Assembly: GCA_036504995.1 (NCBI GenBank)
Contig: DASXUG010000001.1
Location: forward strand, 124,001 to 188,000
Source of the DNA: DASXUG01 sp036504995
GTDB taxonomy: Bacteria > Pseudomonadota > Gammaproteobacteria > Burkholderiales > Methylophilaceae
DNA: 64,000 nt
Reading direction: 5' to 3'
The position numbers and the translations under genes are program-made. Of this stretch, positions 59,672 to 64,000 are shown piece after piece. The notes beneath the pieces are model-generated. The model was not told the DNA's origin. It was given only the letters and a program-made list of their open reading frames with translations, and searched no databases. Position 1 is the stretch's first letter. The number at the start of each line of letters is the position of its first letter.

Positions 59672-60195
59672 GAGGCAAAATGCAGCGTGAGCCGCACCCT
59701 GGTGGCTACGACTTCGTCTGTAGTGTTCTCGCGACTAATATTGATGGCATCTAGCGAGGCATTAGGCAGCGTGGCTAGCACTGTGCTGAGAAATTGACGC
59801 ATATTGGGGTAACTCGCCATTACACTAAAATCGATGTGATAATGGGTCAGCGCATCATCTGGGCGTTGCTCAGATTTATAAGAAATTTCATCCAAAGCTA
59901 ATTGCATAGATTGCGCAAGTGCCATCATTTTTTGCACATTTGCCGTGCGCTTTGATAGCGGTGGAAATCGCTGAGTAAAGGCCTGTAGCTGTTCTGCTTT
60001 GCTGGGCGGAGGCTTGGCTGTTATAGTTTCTGCAGGCGCATCTTTCTGTGCATTAAGTACTGAGAGCGCTGCTTGAGTAGGCGCTATAACAAAGCTGGTA
60101 AAACCGATACAGAATATGGCTAATAACAAGGCAAGACTGCCTGCCATGCCTAAGCGCTCAATAAAGCGCATTGCTGTCCATTTGACTTGATGCAT
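59668..60195 (-). CDS. PilO/GspM-like inner-membrane protein
   Basis: I start at ATG 60195, in a TAATG overlap with the previous stop and 7 bases after GGAGG, giving 175 residues. One membrane helix (about 17-38, LGMAGSLALLLAIFCIGFTS) is followed by a periplasmic region: helical (LNAQKDAPAETITAKPP, KAEQLQAFTQRFPPL) then a ferredoxin-like fold (YHIDFSVMASYPNMRQFLST), as in PilO. It would pair with the PilN-like protein. A functional match is inferred from topology and gene order. Confidence 0.78.
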   Translation of the reverse strand: MHQVKWTAMRFIERLGMAGSLALLLAIFCIGFTSFVIAPTQAALSVLNAQKDAPAETITAKPPPSKAEQLQAFTQRFPPLSKRTANVQKMMALAQSMQLALDEISYKSEQRPDDALTHYHIDFSVMASYPNMRQFLSTVLATLPNASLDAINISRENTTDEVVATRVRLTLHFAS

Positions 60196-60713
60196 TATGG
60201 CCTCCACCCCACTGCTAGCATAAAGCCGATGGTGGATTTGGCGCCCGTATCCAATACGTCTGAGTGTTGGCTTAACAATACTGCCTCACCTAGACCTTGC
60301 TTGTGTAGGCTGTTTTGATATTGCACTAAGTCATCAAATTTCGCAGTTTGCCCTGTGATTACAATTTCAGACTTGCTTGGACTGGGTTGAATAGACAACA
60401 ATTTAATTTCTGGATTGGCTTGTTGCACTTGCTCTAAGGCCTTTAGCGTGGGTAGCCAAGCCAAATTTAAAGCGCGCTGGGTTTCGTGGGCGAGTGCGAT
60501 GCTATGCATAAGTGCAGGGCTTTGCGGAACAACGGATTTTGTAATAGGGCCAGCCGTGCTGGTGTTAGTTTTTGCTTCAATTTGCTGTTTAAGTAATTGT
60601 TGCTGATATAGTAAAGCGCCTGCAATGGCTAAAAGTAGAGCTGCCAATATCCACATTAATGTCGGACTGAAACGGCGACATGGCTGAGCAAAATTTAGGT
60701 CTAGAGTTGGCAT
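60195..60713 (-). CDS. PilN/GspL-C-like inner-membrane protein
   Basis: I start at ATG 60713, which overlaps the preceding stop (TGATG), giving 172 residues beginning MPTLDLNFAQPCRR, a PilN-type short cytoplasmic tail. A helix at about 18-38 (LMWILAALLLAIAGALLYQQ) and a helical periplasmic stretch (QQLLKQQIEAKTNTS) lead into a small domain with LAWLPTLKALEQVQQANPEI and IVITGQTAKFDDLVQYQNSL, like PilN/fimbrial-assembly proteins. The N-terminal LDLNF motif is the part that binds PilM in pili, matching the PilM-like gene upstream. Confidence 0.8.
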   Translation of the reverse strand: MPTLDLNFAQPCRRFSPTLMWILAALLLAIAGALLYQQQLLKQQIEAKTNTSTAGPITKSVVPQSPALMHSIALAHETQRALNLAWLPTLKALEQVQQANPEIKLLSIQPSPSKSEIVITGQTAKFDDLVQYQNSLHKQGLGEAVLLSQHSDVLDTGAKSTIGFMLAVGWRP

Positions 60714-61552
60714 CACAGGCCCGCCATCCATAGTGCACTATTGGTTTGATGTGAGTGGTTACTAGCAGTTTTTGCCAGGCGTAGATTAACTATATCACTT
60801 ATCCACTTTTGCGCTGGGTTAACAAGGCTAGGGGCAACAAAGGCAACCACCTCTCTATGCTTGTTTTGAGTTAATTTTGTATCAAGCGGCGTAATGGCTT
60901 GAGTACTACGCAAAATTTGTTGCGTAGCTTGTTCTGCTTCTAAGCCACTAGGTGGAGAAAGTTGCGTAAACCGCTGCCACTCTTGTTGATTGGTTTCGCA
61001 TAATAAAACACGCTCGGGTTCAGCAATCACCAACCAAGCGTTTTGTGCTGTGTCGCTTTTCGAGCTAAGTTTCGAGTTGAGTATGCTGACCAGCAATGGT
61101 TCGATAGATGCGATTTGCCATTGCTGGGTTTGCGCTAGCGCTTGTAAATCATCTAACAAGGCCTGGTCTATTGCACTGATGGCAACCGATTTTCCGTAGC
61201 CACTTAAACTCACGCGCACTTGCCATTGATCGGCCACTGCACCAAAGCGTTTACGAAAATCATGTTGTGCTAGCGCAAGCCAATCCTGCCTTGCCACGAT
61301 GCCTTCTTGCCAAGGCAACACTCCGTAACGCACAAAATGGTTGGAGATCATAAAGCGTACTTGTTTAGCGTTAATCTTACCTGCGACTGATTTTAATGCA
61401 TTGATTGTTTCTGCTCTTGATTCATATCGAGTGTTAGCGCTCGCTAACAATTTGGGTGTTTTGCCACTCTCGCAAATGGCGATGCCATCCGTAGCCAGTG
61501 CAATGGTAGTGGTATTGGCTGCGCCGAAAAGATTAAATAAGCGGCGCAACAC
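60713..61552 (-). CDS. PilM/GspL-like actin-fold protein (divergent)
   Basis: A 279-residue cytoplasmic protein starting at GTG 61552, overlapping gspE by 20 bases. Sequence such as TIALATDGIAICESGKTPKL at the start and FMISNHFVRYGVLPWQEG near 65-85 resembles the first half of GspL/PilM actin-like domains; ATQQILRSTQAI and HREVVAFVAPSL fill later parts. It is short for PilM (about 350) and the ATP-binding motifs are not clear. It has no membrane helix, so it would dock on the PilN-like protein. Assignment rests on position between the ATPase and PilN-like genes. Confidence 0.65.
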   Translation of the reverse strand: MLRRLFNLFGAANTTTIALATDGIAICESGKTPKLLASANTRYESRAETINALKSVAGKINAKQVRFMISNHFVRYGVLPWQEGIVARQDWLALAQHDFRKRFGAVADQWQVRVSLSGYGKSVAISAIDQALLDDLQALAQTQQWQIASIEPLLVSILNSKLSSKSDTAQNAWLVIAEPERVLLCETNQQEWQRFTQLSPPSGLEAEQATQQILRSTQAITPLDTKLTQNKHREVVAFVAPSLVNPAQKWISDIVNLRLAKTASNHSHQTNSALWMAGL

Positions 61553-63224
61553 GATGCACTTCCTCTAGTGTGGTTTCACCTTTGATTGCCATATCGAGCG
61601 CAGCCTGATGTAAAAAGCGCGTACCCTTGCGTTGCGCGTGCTCTTTAATTTGACGAATGGAGGCGCGACTAGCGATGAGTTCGCGTAGCTCGTCGTCTAA
61701 CAATAATACTTCAGCGACTGCGCGTCTGCCTTTGTAGCCCGTGCCACGACAAACACCACAGCCTTTACCATGCATAAGATTGACTTGTTCTGGTAGAGTG
61801 ATGCCGCGTGGGATTTTAATTTCGCTGGCTAATACTGGCGTAGCGCAATGCTTGCAGATAGCGCGTAATAAGCGTTGAGCAACGACGATATTGAGTGCTG
61901 AGACAAAGCTATAAGGGTCTACACCCATATTTAAAAAACGCCCAATGACATCAAATGAATTATTGGCGTGCACGGTGGTAAATACTAAATGCCCAGTGAG
62001 CGCTGATTGCACGGCAATTTGCGCGGTTTCACCATCGCGAATCTCCCCCACCATAATACGGTCTGGGTCATGGCGCAGAATGGAGCGCAAGCCGCGGGCA
62101 AATGTCAGCCCTTTTTTCTCATTGACGGGAATTTGCAGCACGCCTGGCAATTGATACTCGACAGGGTCTTCAATGGTGATAATTTTATCGTAACCGTTGT
62201 TAATTTCGCTAATAGCTGCGTATAAGGTCGTGGTTTTACCGCTACCCGTTGGCCCTGTTACCAACACCATGCCGTATGGCAATTGAAATTGCTCGCGCAT
62301 GGTTTCCATGGTTGCGGCATCAAAGCCAAGAAAATCTAAGCGTAAGCCTCGCGCTTCATCGGCAAGCGTTTGTTTATCCAGAACACGGATTACAATATCT
62401 TCGCCATGAATGCTCGGCATGACCGATACGCGAAAATCGACTTCACGGTTGCGATACACCGCACGAAAACGTCCATCTTGTGGCACGCGTTGCTCGGTAA
62501 TATCTAGCTCAGACATGACTTTAATGCGTGAAATGACTTGTTCCGCTAAGTTTTTTTCACTCACTGCACCCATCTGACTGAGCACGCCATCGAGTCGATA
62601 TTTAATCACCAAGCCAGCAGGGACGGTTTCTAAGTGTATGTCACTGGCATCCGCTTTTAGTGCGTCATATAAGGTTGAGCGTACTAATTTCACTACGGGG
62701 CTGGCATCGCCCTCAATCATATTCAGCGAAAGTTCTTCCGCTTCTTGCGTGATTTTTACACTGCCGCTGACCCCCGATAGTGCTGAATCGACCGCACGCA
62801 TGCCATCTTCATGCTGCGCTAAGTATGCGGTTATGTCGGCATGGTGCGCCAAGTAGGTGCTAAATGGTGCAGAAATACGCTCTGCCACCCATGCTGCCAA
62901 ATCTTGTGCATAAATATCGGCAAACACCAAAATGAGCGTGTTGTTGTCGCGTAACAACACGCATTCATGTTGCAGGGATTCAGAGAATGATATGCGCTCA
63001 AAGGCGGGTGCGAGTGCCATCATGTAGTCTAGACTAATACTTGGGTAAGCATATAGTTCAGCCAGCATTTGCGTAAAATGCGCACTCGTTGTACCTGATA
63101 AAGTTTCTAGTAACTCTATTGCACGGCGACCTTCCACACTGGCTTGCTGCGCTGCTTGTCGAACTAAACTCATAGTTACGTTTAGCCTCGAGTCAATTGC
63201 GTTCGATGATTGTGGGTTGATCAT
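61533..63224 (-). CDS. gspE: type II secretion/pilus assembly ATPase (GspE/PilB family)
   Basis: I start at ATG 63224 (MINPQSSNAIDSRLN), giving 563 residues; a TTG 51 bases earlier lies within gspF. The N-terminal GspE_N domain spans about 20-150. The motor has Walker A GPTGSGKTTTLYA, Asp box IITIEDPVEYQ, Walker B DRIMVGEIRDGETAQIA and His box GHLVFTTVHANN. A zinc tetracysteine follows (AICKHCATPV and GKGCGVCRGTGY, near 450-510), as in GspE/PilB. It powers pseudopilus extension. It comes 26 bases after gspF and is translationally coupled to the PilM-like gene. Confidence 0.95.
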   Translation of the reverse strand: MINPQSSNAIDSRLNVTMSLVRQAAQQASVEGRRAIELLETLSGTTSAHFTQMLAELYAYPSISLDYMMALAPAFERISFSESLQHECVLLRDNNTLILVFADIYAQDLAAWVAERISAPFSTYLAHHADITAYLAQHEDGMRAVDSALSGVSGSVKITQEAEELSLNMIEGDASPVVKLVRSTLYDALKADASDIHLETVPAGLVIKYRLDGVLSQMGAVSEKNLAEQVISRIKVMSELDITEQRVPQDGRFRAVYRNREVDFRVSVMPSIHGEDIVIRVLDKQTLADEARGLRLDFLGFDAATMETMREQFQLPYGMVLVTGPTGSGKTTTLYAAISEINNGYDKIITIEDPVEYQLPGVLQIPVNEKKGLTFARGLRSILRHDPDRIMVGEIRDGETAQIAVQSALTGHLVFTTVHANNSFDVIGRFLNMGVDPYSFVSALNIVVAQRLLRAICKHCATPVLASEIKIPRGITLPEQVNLMHGKGCGVCRGTGYKGRRAVAEVLLLDDELRELIASRASIRQIKEHAQRKGTRFLHQAALDMAIKGETTLEEVHRVAPLI

Positions 63225-63249
63225 AGTGTGCAGTTTTCTAGATTTTTTC

Positions 63250-64000
63250 TTATTGTAAACCACTTGCCAGCTCAAAAATCGGCAAATACATCATCAATAC
63301 AATCCCACCAATGATCACGCCGATAACGGCCATCAACAAAGGCTCAAATACTTTAGTGAATGCATCCACCCAGCGTAACATTTGCTCTTCATGGAAAATG
63401 GCTGAACGCTCCATCATAGTTTCGAGCTTGCCAGTGCGTTCACCTACGCGAAATAAACGGCCTGCAACGGGCGTCGTGAGCCCGCAACTTTCAAAAGCTT
63501 CTGAAAAGGATAGACCTTCGCTGATTAGGCGCTTGGCTTTGCTTAAGTTGGATTGCAAGCTCACTCCCAACAAACTGTTGACCATGCCTAACCCTGTGAC
63601 AACTGGGATGCCGCTGCGTAATAGCATGGAAAAAGTGCGATATAAGCGCGATAAGTGGTAAATGCGTACTTTTTCGCCCAAATAGGGCAATTTCCAAAAA
63701 GCGTCAAATAGTTTTTCGCGTATGGCTGGCTGAGAAAATAGGCTTGTTAATAATGCACCTAAACCAAATAAAAGTACGAGCACTATCAAGCCATAATCTT
63801 GCGAAAATTTGCCTAATTGTAATAACAGCTTAGTGGTAAACGATAAATTACTTACGTGCGATTCGTAAATTTTACTAAAGCGCGGCACAACGTAGGCCAT
63901 TAAAAATACCAGTACTAAAAAGCCGAATGTGAGCACTAGTGCAGGGTAAATTGAGGCACTGATGATGCGTTTTTTTAAAATATCAATTTGCTCTATATAT
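63250..64000 (-). CDS. gspF: GspF/PilC-type inner-membrane platform protein (partial)
   Basis: The open frame runs off the right edge of the window; 249 C-terminal residues are visible. Three hydrophobic segments are at the visible residues 22-42 (LVLTFGFLVLVFLMAYVV), about 70-92 (LIVLVLLFGLGALLTSLF) and near the end (LLMAVIGVIIGGIVLMMYLP). Between them lies a GspF-domain repeat with LYRTFSMLLRSGIPVVTGLG, CGLTTPVAGRLFRVGERTGK and MERSAIFHEEQMLRWVDAFT, which are the family signature. GspF links the ATPase to the growing pseudopilus. It is the first gene of the operon seen here, though others may precede it beyond the window. Confidence 0.94.
   Translation of the reverse strand, partial: YIEQIDILKKRIISASIYPALVLTFGFLVLVFLMAYVVPRFSKIYESHVSNLSFTTKLLLQLGKFSQDYGLIVLVLLFGLGALLTSLFSQPAIREKLFDAFWKLPYLGEKVRIYHLSRLYRTFSMLLRSGIPVVTGLGMVNSLLGVSLQSNLSKAKRLISEGLSFSEAFESCGLTTPVAGRLFRVGERTGKLETMMERSAIFHEEQMLRWVDAFTKVFEPLLMAVIGVIIGGIVLMMYLPIFELASGLQ

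Overview
The window looks like the chromosome of a betaproteobacterium, most likely a methylotroph of the Methylophilaceae (Methylotenera/Methylophilus type). The basis is gene content and order: tRNA-Leu–tig–clpP–clpX–lon–hupB–tRNA-Val–tRNA-Asp, pssA–leuA, tgt–yajC–secD–secF, clpS–clpA, and amgK–murU divergent from lptD–surA–pdxA–rsmA. Moderate-to-low GC and a PEP-CTERM protein fit too. The genus is inferred and the class is fairly secure. I see no prophage, insertion sequence, CRISPR array or rRNA; nearly everything is a chromosomal backbone gene with a few accessory islands.

Layout. 1–5.7 kb: the start of a PAS sensor protein (partial), clpB behind a clear heat-shock (sigma-32) promoter, a small lipoprotein, yjbQ, a DUF4157-like metallopeptidase, a candidate structured RNA, and a periplasmic PepSY protein. 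5.9–12.2 kb: a minus-strand tripartite RND efflux operon (outer-membrane lipoprotein, adaptor, pump) with a tandem duplication between adaptor and pump. 12.5–19.2 kb: the protein-folding and proteolysis block (tRNA-Leu, trigger factor, ClpP, ClpX, Lon with its own sigma-32 promoter, HU, two tRNAs). 19.3–30.8 kb: leuA and pssA, then tgt and the SecDF–YajC translocase subunits, a CorB-type CBS membrane protein, and clpS–clpA.

30.9–33.9 kb is the most accessory-looking stretch. It has a glutathione transferase, then a possible 22-residue leader ORF, a stand-alone LuxR-type helix-turn-helix protein, an unrecognised 431-residue protein and a small exported protein. A repeated motif (ATGGATT, and a longer form ending ATCTAACT) lies upstream of both the HTH gene and the 431-residue gene, suggesting one small regulon. 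33.9–43.4 kb: cell-wall recycling (amgK, murU), outer-membrane biogenesis (lptD, surA), pdxA, rsmA, adk, a PEP-CTERM protein and yjdM. 43.5–55.8 kb: rlhA, a membrane diguanylate cyclase, a four-gene ATP-grasp/alpha-E/transglutaminase/VOC-dioxygenase-like cluster, an NlpC/P60 peptidase, a SelW-like protein, ctpA, coq7 and a DUF2322-like gene.

55.8–64 kb: a compact minus-strand operon for a type II secretion/type IV pilus-like machine, read in the order gspF (partial), gspE, PilM-, PilN-, PilO- and PilP/GspC-like proteins, a lipoprotein secretin, and three pseudopilins. The last two gene junctions in the pseudopilin set have the same 26-base overlap with similar sequence, a trace of tandem duplication.

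Proteostasis is the strongest theme: ClpB, ClpP, ClpX, ClpA, ClpS, Lon, trigger factor, SurA and CtpA all fall in 64 kb. The best candidates for something undescribed are the 31.6–33.8 kb HTH/431-residue locus, the RNA at 4.82–4.96 kb, and the VOC-protein extension of the ATP-grasp/alpha-E cluster.
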